Below, one piece after another: positions 9,038 to 20,447 of a stretch of 64,000 nt of DNA (the stretch's first letter is position 1; each line of letters starts with the position of its first letter). Below the pieces are notes generated by a model. The model was given only the letters and a program-made list of their open reading frames with translations. It did not search any database and had not been told where the DNA came from. Source of the DNA: JANXQG01 sp963780045. Its GTDB lineage: Bacteria > Planctomycetota > Planctomycetia > Pirellulales > Thermoguttaceae. Where the stretch lies: positions 5,766,001-5,830,000 of the forward strand of contig CAVZZZ010000001.1 of assembly GCA_963780045.1 (NCBI GenBank), given 5' to 3'. The position numbers and the translations under genes were made by a program.

Positions 9038-9226
9038 ATGGGTGTAACTGAATTGGTCCGGCATGCATTGGCCGACTTAGGGCAGGAGGCGACCGACCAA
9101 GAGGTCAGGAAATACGTCCATGCCAAGGACCCAACCGTTCCACTTGGGTATGTCTTACTGGCCTGCGGCAAATTGCGAGGCCACGTGCGTCCTTCATCGC
9201 GCGGCGAGCCGCGGCACAGATCGTAG
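9038..9226 (+). CDS. Small hypothetical protein, 62 residues
   Basis: Starts MGVTELVRHALADLG and continues DQEVRKYVHAKDPTVP, a pattern seen in short helical planctomycete proteins whose name I cannot give. The second half (RGHVRPSSRGEPRHRS) looks like read-through into non-coding DNA, so the natural protein may have ended differently. It follows the 105-residue gene by five bases. The sequence does not support a function. Confidence 0.45.
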   Translation: MGVTELVRHALADLGQEATDQEVRKYVHAKDPTVPLGYVLLACGKLRGHVRPSSRGEPRHRS

Positions 9227-9454
9227 TCTTGCCGCTGCTCCTCTAGCCCCCTTCGACCTTCGCCACTCGGCACCATCAGGCCGGCGGAGACTGTGATCAT
9301 TTCATGGCCGTCCGCGCGGGAAAGCGCGGCTTTTGCCGAAAACGCTCACCCGCGGCGGCTTTGAAATGGTCACGGTCGAGCAAGGCCGGTGCGAGTGGCG
9401 AACGGTCGAAGGGTGGCGGCCCCCCTCTGATCGAGCCATGACGCCCGGCGGAGC

Positions 9455-9538
9455 CCCTTTCTCCCCGCTCGTTCGCCCTTTCCCGCCTCTCGGCGGCCCA
9501 TTTCCTGCCGTCGTCTCGCCGTTTTCGCCGCTCGGCTC
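9455..9538. repeat. 21-bp repeat array A, four units
   Basis: Four back-to-back 21-bp units (9455-9475, 9476-9496, 9497-9517, 9518-9538) share a CCC/TTTC/GCC..CTCG layout. Read on the + strand they give heptads PFSPLVR, PFPPLGG, PFPAVVS and PFSPLGS. Confidence 0.7.
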
Positions 9539-9678
9539 AGCGTTACAAACCATCGTTTTTCGGGTTTCTCCGATATTGTGCGCGGGCGAGATTTGCGCCG
9601 GAAATGCGCCCGAACTTCGCAAACATGCACGGCGCAATTGCGCGCGGACCGCGCAACTTGCATTCGCACTGCACAATT

Positions 9679-9768
9679 GCGCACGCGGGCAAAATGCCCG
9701 CGTTTATGGGCAAATTGCCCGCGTCCGTTTGGATTTTGCCCGCGTGCGTTTGGATTCTGCGCGGGAGC
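9679..9768. repeat. 21-bp repeat array B
   Basis: The word GCCCGCGT recurs at 9696, 9717 and 9738, and GCGCGGGA at 9759, a strict 21-bp spacing. The intervening text includes GTTTGGATT twice. Read on the + strand it gives ARVYGQI, ARVRLDF and ARVRLDS heptads. The consensus differs from array A although the period is the same. Confidence 0.75.
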
Positions 9769-9970
9769 GCCGCGCGGCAAGTCGGCTGGACGCTACAACC
9801 GGACCACGCGGGACCGGTCTCGCGAGATGCCGGCCGGGCCGCGCGAATGAATCCCGTTGGGATTGAATGGGCCTAGACTCCGACTTCTAACTCCTGCCGC
9901 AAGACATTGGAAACATCACCGCCACGCGCGTATAATGCCGGTGAACCCGCCAGACGAAGGGAGGTTAAAG

Positions 9971-10367
9971 GTGAACGATCCGCCCAATTTACAAGAGCTT
10001 CGGCGCAGGCCCTCCAGCGGCACTGGACCGCCTCCGCCGCGGGCGATCAGGACGCCGAACACGAGATCTATCACGACGACGCGATCGTCGAGTATCCCCA
10101 GTCGGGCGAGCGCACCGCGGGCGGCACAACGTACAAGCCCTTCGCAGCCAGCACCCGGACAAACCGTCAGGCTTCGTCGTGCGGCGGATTGTCGGCGAGG
10201 GCGACCTGTGGGTTACCGAGTATGCGATCACCTATAACGGGCGTCGCTTCGACACGGTGAGCATCATGGAGTTTCAGGCAGGCAAGGTAGTGCGCGAGAC
10301 GCAGTACTTCGCCGAGCCGTTCGAGCCCCCGGCGTGGCGGGCTGGGTTGGTGGAACGGATGACGTGA
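9971..10367 (+). CDS. NTF2/SnoaL-like protein (frameshifted)
   Basis: A small polyketide-cyclase or NTF2-fold protein of about 130 residues. Across frames one reads RHWTASAAGDQDAEHEIYHD, DDAIVEYPQSGER, then VRRIVGEGDLWVTEYAITY, VSIMEFQAGKVVRETQYFA and PFEPPAWRAGLVERMT. These are the usual strands and the conserved end of SnoaL-like proteins. GTG 9971 is the likely start because a strong ribosome site (GGGAGG, 9958-9963) lies eight bases upstream. Two frame changes are needed, near 9983-9990 and near 10113-10118. Function is unknown; many such proteins act as small-molecule isomerases or stress proteins. Its final 142 bp are repeated at 11930-12071. Confidence 0.7.
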
Positions 10368-10398
10368 GCCCCCTTCGAATGCAAGAAAGGACTGAGCC

Positions 10399-10541
10399 AT
10401 GACAAGCAAGCTGAATTATCCGACTCACACGCTTGCCTCGGCTCCCGAGAATTCGAAGCCGTGCTCGAACAACTGCAGAAGGCATTTGGCGTCATACCTA
10501 ACATCGCGGGCGCCATTGCAAATTCACCGAAACTATCAACC
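10399..10541 (+). pseudogene. 5' fragment of an AhpD/carboxymuconolactone-decarboxylase-like gene
   Basis: Starts ATG 10399 with MTSKLNYPTHTLASAPE and, after a frame change near 10460, continues LEQLQKAFGVIPNIAGAIAN and SPKLST. This matches the opening of AhpD-like peroxidase family proteins, where VIPN and NSP.L are typical. The catalytic Cys-x-x-Cys region should follow but is absent: the next codon is the ATG of the flavin oxidoreductase at 10542. The gene has therefore lost about two thirds of its length at the junction with the inserted oxidoreductase. Confidence 0.6.
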
Positions 10542-11941
10542 ATGACAAAGTTCGATGCGATCGTGATCGGGTCCGGCCAGGGCGGCACTCCGCTTGCCGA
10601 GAAGCTGGCGGACCAAGGCTGGAGCGTGGCCCTGATCGAACAGGGGCAGATCGGCGGCACGTGCATCAACACCGGATGCACGCCCACCAAGACGATGATT
10701 GCATCGGCCCAGGTGGCGCACTATGCCCGCCAGGCAAGCAGGTGGGGAGTGCAGGCCGCCGACGTTCGCGCGGACCTGCCGCGTATTGTCGCCCGCAAGG
10801 ACCAAATCGTCGGCGAGTGGCGCTCTAGTGATGAAAAGAAAGTCCAAGGGAGCAAGAACCTGCGTTGGTATCGCGGCCACGCCCGCTTCGTCGCGCCGCA
10901 CCGCGTTCGCGTCGAAGAGTGGGTGGGAGTGGTCGAGGAGGAATTGGAAAGCGATCACATTTTCATCGATGCCGGCGGACGGCCGAATATCCCGCAGGTC
11001 AAGGGACTTGATCGGGTCAATTACCTGACGAACGCCAGTCTCTTGGACTTAACCGAACTGCCGGAGCACCTGCTGATTCTCGGCGGCGGCTACATCGGCC
11101 TGGAGTTCGGGCAGATGTTTCGCCGCTTCGGCAGCCAGGTGACGATCGTCGATCGCAACGAGCAGATTCTCCCCCGCGAAGACGCCGACGTGGCCGACGA
11201 GTTGCGGAAGGCACTTGGAGAGCGAAGGAATCCGCTTTGTCCTGGGTGCCGCAGACGGATCGAATCGCGAGCGAGCGCGAGCCTATTACTCTGAGCGTAC
11301 GGGCGGGAAACGAAAACCTTTCGCTGGAAGGATCGCATCTTCTGGTTGCCACCGGCCGCCGGCCTAATAGCGATGATCTGGGGTTGGACGCCGCGGGCGT
11401 CGAAACCGATGGCCGAGGGTTTATCCGCGTCAACAGCCGCCTGGAAACGAACGTGCCTGGCATCTGGGCTTTGGGCGATATCAATGGCGGTCCCGCCTTT
11501 ACTCACATTTCGTACAACGACTTCCAAATCATTTACGCCAATCTGATCGAGGGTAAATCGCTTTCCACCGACAACCGGCAGGTTCCCTACTGCGTTTTCA
11601 CCGATCCACAGCTCGGTCGCGTGGGTATGACGGAGCGAGAAGCTCGGGCGACGGGCAGGCAACTGAAAATCGGCAAAATCCCTATGAGTTGGGTCGCCCG
11701 TGCCATCGAGAGGGACGAAACCGCGGGACTGATGAAGCTAATAGTTGATGCCGGCACCGATCGCATCCTCGGCGCTGCGATCCTCGGCAGCGAAGGAGGC
11801 GAACTGGTTCAGATCTTGGGCGCCGTGATGCTTGCCGCCGCTCCCTACACGTTGCTCAAAGGCGCGATCTACATTCACCCAACCCTGGCCGAAGGTTTTT
11901 GGACGCTGATGGAGCAGGTGAAGAGCAGTGATCACCTATAA
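10542..11941 (+). CDS. Pyridine nucleotide-disulfide oxidoreductase, MerA-like (frameshifted)
   Basis: Flavoprotein of the class I disulfide reductase family. MTKFDAIVIGSGQGGTPLA is the FAD-binding start and GGTCINTGCTPTKTM holds the redox-active Cys pair. LILGGGYIGLEFGQMF is the NAD(P) Rossmann motif, VPGIWALGDINGG the second FAD contact, and the C-terminal dimer domain carries IHPTLAEGFWTLMEQVKS. The usual C-terminal metal-binding Cys pair of true mercuric reductase is not visible. No HMA domain precedes it, so mercury as substrate is doubtful. Two frame changes (near 11216 and 11250) break the middle. The last codons run straight into the NTF2-like echo at 11925-11934, so its natural end is slightly altered. 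Confidence 0.82.
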
Positions 11942-12071
11942 CGGGCGTCGCTACGACACTGTGAGCATCATGGAGTTCCAGGCTGGCAAGGTAGTCCACG
12001 AGACGCAGTACTTCGCGGACCCATTCGAGCCCCCCGCGTGGCGGGCACGGTTGGTGGAACGGATGACGTGA
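11930..12071 (+). pseudogene. Echo of the NTF2/SnoaL-like gene 3' end
   Basis: 142 bp matching 10226-10367 with 12 differences and no indels. Eight codon changes are silent and four are replacements (Phe/Tyr, Arg/His, Glu/Asp, Gly/Arg). The stop is kept and about 15 bp of 3' flank (TGAGC-CCCTTCGA) also agree before similarity ends. It lies immediately after the oxidoreductase and overlaps its final codons. There is no start, so no product is expected. It has the same architecture as the permease echoes. Confidence 0.85.
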
Positions 12072-12450
12072 GCGCCCTTCGAGCACAAGTTGGACAAGTC
12101 TCGTAACATTTCCTGGACGATCCAGGGAATAAGCCGCAGATCGTTTCCGCAAAACGCCTCGGGATCGACTACGCCGGAGTATGGAGGGATGCTCCACTTC
12201 GATTTGTTGATGCGGAAAACTCGGAAACTCACAAAAAGGATCATGGCAAGGTGCGTTTGTTGGCCTCGCGATGGCGCCGTTTAGCCGAGACGCTTGCCTC
12301 GGCCGCGTTTTCCGATCGGCAACGCACTCGTCTCGGCTACACGGATGGCAAGCAGGACTGATTTCACGATACGTTCTCCGCTGACAAAACCGAAAGGTAA
12401 CGAATTACAGCCGGCAAAGCATCCGAGAAGCACCTGGCATTGGTGCGCGA
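12072..12450. other. Intergenic interval with hairpins, no gene
   Basis: About 380 bp between the echo and the WD40 gene. It contains a small palindrome near 12111-12129 (TCCTGG..CCAGGGA) and the inverted repeat at 12282-12339. Short open frames lack support. Confidence 0.5.
12282..12339. repeat. Hairpin-pair inverted repeat
   Basis: TAGCCGAGACG (12282-12292) is repeated as its exact complement CGTCTCGGCTA (12329-12339). The left arm is itself part of a small hairpin, GCCGAG..CTCGGC. The layout is the same as the repeats at 34785, 49411, 52121 and 63033. Confidence 0.7.
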
Positions 12451-13470
12451 CTACTTCGTTCTGCCCAGGTCCCAAACCTTGATGGTCTTGTCTTCGCTCC
12501 CGGAGGCGAGGCGCTTGCCGTCGAAACTGAATGCCAGAACCCGGATTTTGGCGGTGTGTCCTTTGAGAGTGGCAAGCGCGTTGCCGGCGGGAACGTCCCA
12601 AAGTCTGATTGTGTTGTCGTCACCTCCCGCGGCAAGCGTCTTGCCGTCGAAACTGAATGCCAGCACGAGAATATCGCCCACGTGTCCGTGAAGGGCGGCA
12701 AGCTCCTTGCCTGACGCCACTTCCCAAAGCCGGACGCTGTTGTCAGTCGTAACATTCTTGCCATTAATGTTTTCGACCACGTCCAAGGCCGTGGCCAACA
12801 TTTTTCCGTCCCGACTGAAGGCGGCGGCGGGCGTCCATTCCACAAGTTCCCGCGCCGACTTTTGCTTGCCGGAAGCTGCGTCCCACTGCCGGAGCGCCCC
12901 GTTGTGTCCCATGGAGGACACGACTTTGCCGTCAGGAGTAAAAGCCAGGGCCTTGACACCCCATTCGTCGTTTCCTTCAAGGACGGCGACTGGCTTGCCG
13001 GTTGCCACGTCGAACAGGCGAATTTTGGCGATGCAAGCGCCTCCCGATGCCAGGATTTTGCCGTCTCGACTAAACACGACCCGCGGCGCGGCGTACTCCG
13101 ACCACAGATCCAGGAGAGTCGTCAATTTGTGCGTTTCCACGTCCAGCAGTTTGACCTTATTGCCGGCAGCTCCCAGAGCTAGCGTACTGCCGTCAGGACT
13201 AAATGTCAGCGAATCAATCAAATAGGCCGCGTTCTTCACGGCCGCCTTTTCCTTGCCCGACATCAAGTCCCAAAAGCGGATCGTGTTCTTATCGCCGTCA
13301 GAGGCAAGCGTTTTACCGTCGGGACTCACGGCCAGGCACCTGATTCCAGCATCTGCGGCCAACGTAAACATTAGTTTCGGCTCTGCGGCCGTTGCGAAGC
13401 TGAACCGGCCGAATGCGGCCAGGGTCATTAGCGCGACGCCGGTTGCTCGTTGGAACTTGAAACTGATCAT
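12451..13470 (-). CDS. Exported WD40-repeat protein
   Basis: A 339-residue protein with an N-terminal signal peptide (FQRATGVALMTLAAFGRF, then ATAAEP) followed by about seven WD40 units. Each unit has a LAFSPDGKTLASG-like turn and an IRLWDV or IKVWDL end; the clearest are at the C-terminus (NTIRLWDVPAG, DKTIKVWDLGRTK). It should fold as one seven-bladed propeller outside the cytoplasm, acting as a protein-binding scaffold. Partners are unknown. It is read towards the upstream echo region and stands alone. Confidence 0.88.
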   Translation of the reverse strand: MISFKFQRATGVALMTLAAFGRFSFATAAEPKLMFTLAADAGIRCLAVSPDGKTLASDGDKNTIRFWDLMSGKEKAAVKNAAYLIDSLTFSPDGSTLALGAAGNKVKLLDVETHKLTTLLDLWSEYAAPRVVFSRDGKILASGGACIAKIRLFDVATGKPVAVLEGNDEWGVKALAFTPDGKVVSSMGHNGALRQWDAASGKQKSARELVEWTPAAAFSRDGKMLATALDVVENINGKNVTTDNSVRLWEVASGKELAALHGHVGDILVLAFSFDGKTLAAGGDDNTIRLWDVPAGNALATLKGHTAKIRVLAFSFDGKRLASGSEDKTIKVWDLGRTK

Positions 13471-14082
13471 GTTTCATATACCCTTGCTTTGCACTCGACG
13501 TTTTAACAGGCAATAGGACTCCGAGTCACCGTTGGAACTCGCAATTCGGCAAAGCCCGCTGGCGCATTGCTCCGGCGTCGTCTGTAATGCTGCAACTTGG
13601 AGGTGACCGCAGCTTGAACGATGCGGTCGAAGCGTGGTTTGTCCCGCAGTGAGAGCACCGGCGAACCAAAACACCAGAAACCGCGACAACCGCATGTAGA
13701 TTCCTCCGCGTAACCTGCCCCCTATCGTGATCTACTTGTGGAATTATCGCTGCTCGCTTTCCCTGTCGCAAGTGGGACAAACGGCCCGCCAGCGGTCTGG
13801 CGGCATCGGGTACTTCTCCGTCGGGATGCTTCAAATGGCAGCGGTCAGTGGAGCCCGTGGCGCCGGCCAAACTTGCGGACATCGTTGGCGGCACAATTAC
13901 ATACTGTGCCGTTGCAGGCAGCGTGGTTAGAGCGAGAGAGGTAAGGTATCATGGACGTGATCCATAAAAATGCACGAAGAACACCACAAAAACAGGAATC
14001 AGTTCCTCCCGGAATTGGTGCAGCCGCTAAACTCTACGCAGGAACACGTGCCGCAAGATGCTTGCTGACAAGGACTTACGAA
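13471..14082. other. Gene-poor interval upstream of WD40 and Gfo/Idh genes
   Basis: On the reverse strand a 73-codon open frame (13474-13695) begins with a signal-peptide-like MRLSRFLVFWFAGALTAG and ends three bases before the WD40 start. The rest of it looks non-coding, so it may be the remains of an exported protein. A reverse-strand stretch near 13740-13830 encodes a short CPTCDRE-like zinc-ribbon fragment without a start. Nothing else is convincing. Confidence 0.4.
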
Positions 14083-15120
14083 ATGCTGAGAATCGGAATT
14101 GTTGGCGTTGGTTTCATGGGCATGATCCATTACCTCGCCTACCAGCGCCTCGGCGCGAAGGTCACCGCGATCTGCACGCGCGATCCCGCGCCGCGCGGGC
14201 GATTGGCGCTCGATCCAAGGCAACTTCGGGCCGCGCGGCGAGTTGATGGATCTGTCGGGCGTCGCTCAGCATGCCGAGTTGGACGCCATGCTGGCCGATC
14301 CGTCGTTAGACCTGATCGACATCTGCCTGCCGCCCGCGCTGCACGCTTCCGCCGCGGTCAAGGCGCTGCAAGCGGGCAAGCACGTTCTTTGCGAGAAGCC
14401 GATCGCGCTGCGGCCGGCCGACGCGGAAGACATGGTCGTCGCCGCCGAACGCGCCCGGCGCATGCTGATGATCGCCCACGTGCTGCCTTTCTTTCCCGAA
14501 TACCGCTTCGCCTACGACGCGATCGCCGGCGGCGCTTACGGGCGGCTGCTGGGCGGCCACTTCAAGCGAATCATCTCCGATCCGGCATGGCTGCCGCGGT
14601 TCTACGACCCGCAAGTGATTGGCGGCCCGATGTTGGACCTGCACGTCCACGACGCCCATTTCATCCGGCTCACTTGCGGCATGCCCAAGAGCGTACACGC
14701 GGCGGGCACGATGCGCGGAGAGGTGGTCGAACGGTTTCACGCGCAGTTTCGTTTTGCCGATCCACAGCTTAGCGTAACAGCCGCCAGCGGCGTGATTGCA
14801 CAGCAGGGCCGCCCTTTCACGCACGGCTACGAAATCTATCTGGAAAAAGCGACGCTGCTCTTCGACTTTGCGGTGATCGGCGGCGAGCCGGTACTGGCGA
14901 TGCCCGTTACCGTGCTCACCGCGGACGGCCGGATCGAGCGCCGGCGCTCCCCGCGGGCGACGCCGTCACGCCCTTCGAACACGAGCTGGCCGAAGCCGTC
15001 CGCGCCATACAATCGGGCACCCCGTCGCCGCTCCTCTCCGGCACCCTTGCCCACGACGCGGTGGTCATCTGTCAAAAGGAGACCGCGTCGGTTATGACCG
15101 GGCAAGCGGTCGCGTTTTAG
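14083..15120 (+). CDS. Gfo/Idh/MocA-family oxidoreductase (frameshifted twice)
   Basis: NAD(P)-dependent sugar or inositol dehydrogenase family. MLRIGIVGVGFMG is the Rossmann start, DLIDICLPPALHA and KHVLCEKPIAL contain the conserved EKP, and MLDLHVHDAHFIRL carries the usual HD pair in the C-terminal domain. Frame changes near 14190 (one extra C in GCGCCGCG) and near 14943 (one C missing) must be repaired. The repaired end reads THDAVVICQKE-like text up to TAG 15118-15120, a normal length of about 345 residues. ATG 14083 gives the Rossmann motif at the very N-terminus. Substrate unknown. A signal peptide is absent, so it should be cytosolic. Confidence 0.85.
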
Positions 15121-15259
15121 TTGACGGTGGTTGCTTGGCCGACTATCAGACAAGCGAGTGCGACTTAGTTGCACGCGACGAAACGCGCATGATGACAAGG
15201 TCGCGCATTGTGCCGAGCTGCGCAAACCAAATAGTCTGCGATTAATACTTAGCTTGACG

Positions 15260-15685
15260 TCAACGAACTGTCGTGGCCGAACTCGTGCCACGCTTCCGGT
15301 TTGCTTGCCCAGCACTATTCCGCTGCACCGCTGCGATCCTCGCTTTGAGCAGCTTTCGGACGAGGTCGACGGGCAGCGGCTTGTCCGGTTGAAATCGAAT
15401 CGTGCCCTTGCTAGTCTTGTAGCCCGCCAGTTCGTCCTTGAATTCTTCCACGACGGCACCGGGATAGAACCCGCAATGGTTCGACATCGCGCCGAACCAG
15501 ATGACCATCCGCCCGTCGAGTCGGAAGGCGGGGAGGCGATAGCTGATGCACTCTTCCGCCCGCGGGACCGCCGCTTGAATCGTCTTGCGCAGCCGCTGTA
15601 GCGCGGCCCGTTTGTCGTCGGGCAGCGCGGCAAGGTACTCGTCGATGGTCGTGGCTGGTGATTTGCGTTTGGGCTTTTGTTTCAT
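15260..15685 (-). CDS. DUF1801-domain protein
   Basis: A 141-residue soluble protein of the DUF1801/YdhG-like group: TIDEYLAALPDDKRAALQRL, then EECISYRLPAFRLDG, VIWFGAMSNHCGFYPG and IRFQPDKPLPVDLVRKLL. In Bacillus the related Fra protein delivers iron, but most members are uncharacterised. The polar C-terminus (AGQANRKRGTSS) is beyond the domain. It is convergent with the Gfo/Idh gene and is not in an operon. Confidence 0.85.
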   Translation of the reverse strand: MKQKPKRKSPATTIDEYLAALPDDKRAALQRLRKTIQAAVPRAEECISYRLPAFRLDGRMVIWFGAMSNHCGFYPGAVVEEFKDELAGYKTSKGTIRFQPDKPLPVDLVRKLLKARIAAVQRNSAGQANRKRGTSSATTVR

Positions 15686-16026
15686 GTTTTTTCACGGTAT
15701 TGCAACTGGTTTAGATTGCGCTACAGGGACGGAGCTCGTCGGCCGCGCTAGTCTTGTTTGATCGCGCAGTTTGGCAATGCCTGCCGTAACGCGTCAGTAT
15801 ATGCTCCGCGATTTGACTAATGGAATGCTGGAATCCAGCCGGCCCGGTTGCCCGGCAATTGTTGGCGGCTTCGCCGGAACAGCAACGGGCTAAAGCCGGA
15901 ACTCCAGCGGCCTGTTCTTTACCGCTCACTGCTCGTTTCCGAGCCCTACCCCTTTCCCCGCCCATCGATCATAATACTTTTGAAGCCCTGGACCTGACAT
16001 TCTCGCCCCGCACAAGGATCTGACCC
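15686..16026. other. Intergenic interval with a GCTGGA/TCCAGC hairpin repeat
   Basis: Around 15822-15920 the words GCTGGAATCCAGCCGG and AAGCCGGAACTCCAGCGG form hairpins and are partly inverted copies of each other. This resembles the other hairpin-pair repeats of the window but is less regular. I see no gene; short open frames on both strands follow the repeat. Confidence 0.45.
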
Positions 16027-16924
16027 ATGAAATCCGACACTACCGTTCTCTCCCGCCGTGAAGTTCTTGCCGCCCTCGGCGCACTGGCGCTTTCGTGCAA
16101 AACCGGATTGGCGGCCGCGCCGGATACTGCCGCCACGAAAAAACAGCACAGAGGCATCGCCATTCAGCTCTACACGGTCCGCGATCCGGCCAAGAAGGAC
16201 CTGGGCGGCACGCTGAAAAAGCTCCGCGACATGGGCTGGGAATACGTCCAGTGGAGCGGGATGCCGAACCTGCCCGGCGACAAAATCCGCCGCGGCCTTG
16301 GACGCCGCCCAATTGAAGGCGATTTCCGCGCACGTCAGCATCGAACCTTTCGAAAAGGATTTTGACGAGGCCGTCCATACCTGGAAGACGGTCGGCGTGG
16401 AGCATCTGGCCGTCGGCTCGATGATGAGAAACTGCACGGCCAACGTAGAGGCCTGGCTCCGCGGCGTCAAACGGCTGGCGGCCGTCGGCGCCAAGCTCCG
16501 CGAGGAGGGTATTCGATTCGCATACCATACGCACGGCCCCGATTTCCAAAAGTACTCGAGCGATTCGCGGCGGAAGATCGACATCATGCTCGAATCGGCC
16601 TCGGCTAACGACCTCCTGGCGGAATTCGACGTGGCCTGGGTATATGTGGGCTCGGTTAATTCAGGCAGCGCCGGCCCGGCCGACTATCTGCGGAAGTACA
16701 AGGGCCGGACGCCGGTCATCCACGTCAAGGACCTCATGCCGCTCAAAAAGGGCGGCAAGGTGCAATTTACGCCAGTCGGCCGAGGCGTGCAGAACTGGAA
16801 GGAAATCTTCGCTGCCGCGCACGAGGCCGGCGTCCAGTGGTTCGCTTACGAACAGGACAACGGCCAGGGATCGCCTTTCGACTGGGCCCGCCAGAGCCTT
16901 GAGTTCATGACTAAGAACATCTGA
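16027..16924 (+). CDS. Tat-exported sugar phosphate isomerase/epimerase-like protein (frameshifted)
   Basis: TIM-barrel protein of the xylose isomerase-like/AP endonuclease 2 family, about 298 residues after repair. The N-terminus has a twin-arginine signal (SRREVLAALGALAL) and an Ala-rich cleavage region. The barrel reads IAIQLYTVRDPAKKDLGG, IRFAYHTHGPDF, LLAEFDVAWVYVGS, VIHVKDLMPL and WFAYEQDNGQG, with the His, Asp and Glu residues expected for a metal site. One extra C in CGCCGCGG near 16291 causes the frame change. Planctomycetes have many such proteins, usually for sugar or inositol breakdown in the periplasm. The exact substrate is not evident. Confidence 0.85.
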
Positions 16925-17116
16925 TCTGACGATCCTGCGCCAACGGTTTGCTGTTGCGATAAGCACCGCCTCAATCTCGGCAACCGAGGAAGGTTTTTCC
17001 TGCGACCAGTGCCGATTTTTCGGCCTCTTCCCCCTTTTTTTTGCAGTCGCACTAAGCTACACTGTGCTATCTTTCGGAGTATTAACATACTCACGGGTTT
17101 TTGGGAAAAGGTCCTT

Positions 17117-17944
17117 ATGGCCAACGTCAATTTAGTGCTGAATCTGCCCACCGGGGTCACCACCGCGACGAGCCTCGGCTTGTCGGGGCTGGCTTGGCAC
17201 CATAGCCCGGGAACCAGCGGCAAATTCCACGCACATTCCGTGCTTGTGGACCTTTCGCTGATGGACGGCGAGCCGGCGTTCGACTATCTTCCTGAAGGCG
17301 GTTGGCGGGATGCGAGAGCCGATACCGGCATGGCGCTTGAGGCGGCGCGGAGCGGCAAGCGCACCAAGACGGCGCTTTCCAACGATGCCTTCAACTGCAC
17401 CCCCCTTTCCGCATACCACCGCGTCTATTTGGCCAAGACCAGCGGCGACGTGCTGGAATTGCTGCCGGGCGAACAGGTTGCCCGATTCCACGGGCGGGCC
17501 TCTGCCGAGAACCTCTCGGCGGACCAGGTCGCGCAGACGGCGCAATTGCCGCTGGTGGAAAAGCGGCAGCCGCATTACTATTTGGTGGTCAGCCCGGTCG
17601 AAATGCTGGTGCTCTCCAACCTCACGCCGGCCGAGTACGTGTGGTACGCCACGCACCGCGCCGGCAAGCTCTTTCGGCAAGTGCTGTTCGCGGAGTTGAG
17701 CCACCACATGCGCGACGTGGCGGCCCGCGACGTCTTCGAAACGGCCCTGCGGGAGTTGACGGAAACGCCGATGAAGAAGACCAAGACCATCATGCTGGGC
17801 GGTTGCTTTGCACGGATTCCGTTTTCTGGCTGGCTCGGCTACCAGGGCGGCGCGGTAGGCGGGTTGCACGGCGGCGACGCCAGCGGCGCCGTCCTGTGGC
17901 GCTTCCCCAAGGAAATTCCCCACGCATTCGAACGCGCAAACTGA
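17117..17944 (+). CDS. Hypothetical protein upstream of hppA
   Basis: A 275-residue soluble protein starting MANVNLVLNLPTGVTTATSLG. It has no signal peptide or membrane segment that I can see. Recognisable words (FHAHSVLVDLSLMDGEP, YLVVSPVEMLVLSNLTP, LFAELSHHMRDVAARD, GGCFARIPFSGWLGY) fit no family I can name. The open frame extends upstream to 17009, but ATG 17117 gives the sensible N-terminus. hppA starts 14 bases after its stop, so the two are probably one transcript. A role with the pyrophosphatase is possible but only inferred from distance. Confidence 0.7.
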   Translation: MANVNLVLNLPTGVTTATSLGLSGLAWHHSPGTSGKFHAHSVLVDLSLMDGEPAFDYLPEGGWRDARADTGMALEAARSGKRTKTALSNDAFNCTPLSAYHRVYLAKTSGDVLELLPGEQVARFHGRASAENLSADQVAQTAQLPLVEKRQPHYYLVVSPVEMLVLSNLTPAEYVWYATHRAGKLFRQVLFAELSHHMRDVAARDVFETALRELTETPMKKTKTIMLGGCFARIPFSGWLGYQGGAVGGLHGGDASGAVLWRFPKEIPHAFERAN

Positions 17945-17958
17945 ATCATTTAACGCAA

Positions 17959-20447
<2,489 letters not shown>

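Larger units (their letters stand above)
9227..9970. other. Non-coding interval dominated by 21-bp periodic sequence
   Basis: Open frames cross this stretch on both strands (for example 9333-9866 on +), but their residues follow the DNA repeats and match no family. I treat the interval as non-coding DNA with two 21-bp arrays (listed separately). It also holds self-complementary words such as CAATTGCGC and CGGGCAAAATGCCCG near 9637-9703. Confidence 0.5.

Noticed and set aside
10542..11941. True mercuric reductase call for the flavin enzyme
   Set aside because: No HMA domain, no visible C-terminal Cys pair and no other mer genes nearby.
2058..12071. Integron or tRNA-gene integration as the source of the echoes
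   Set aside because: I see no integrase, attC-like hairpin series or tRNA gene; the repeated parts are protein-coding 3' ends of 142-226 bp.
13727..13950. Short forward open frames upstream of the Gfo/Idh gene
   Set aside because: No ribosome site, family or composition support; the reverse strand is equally open.
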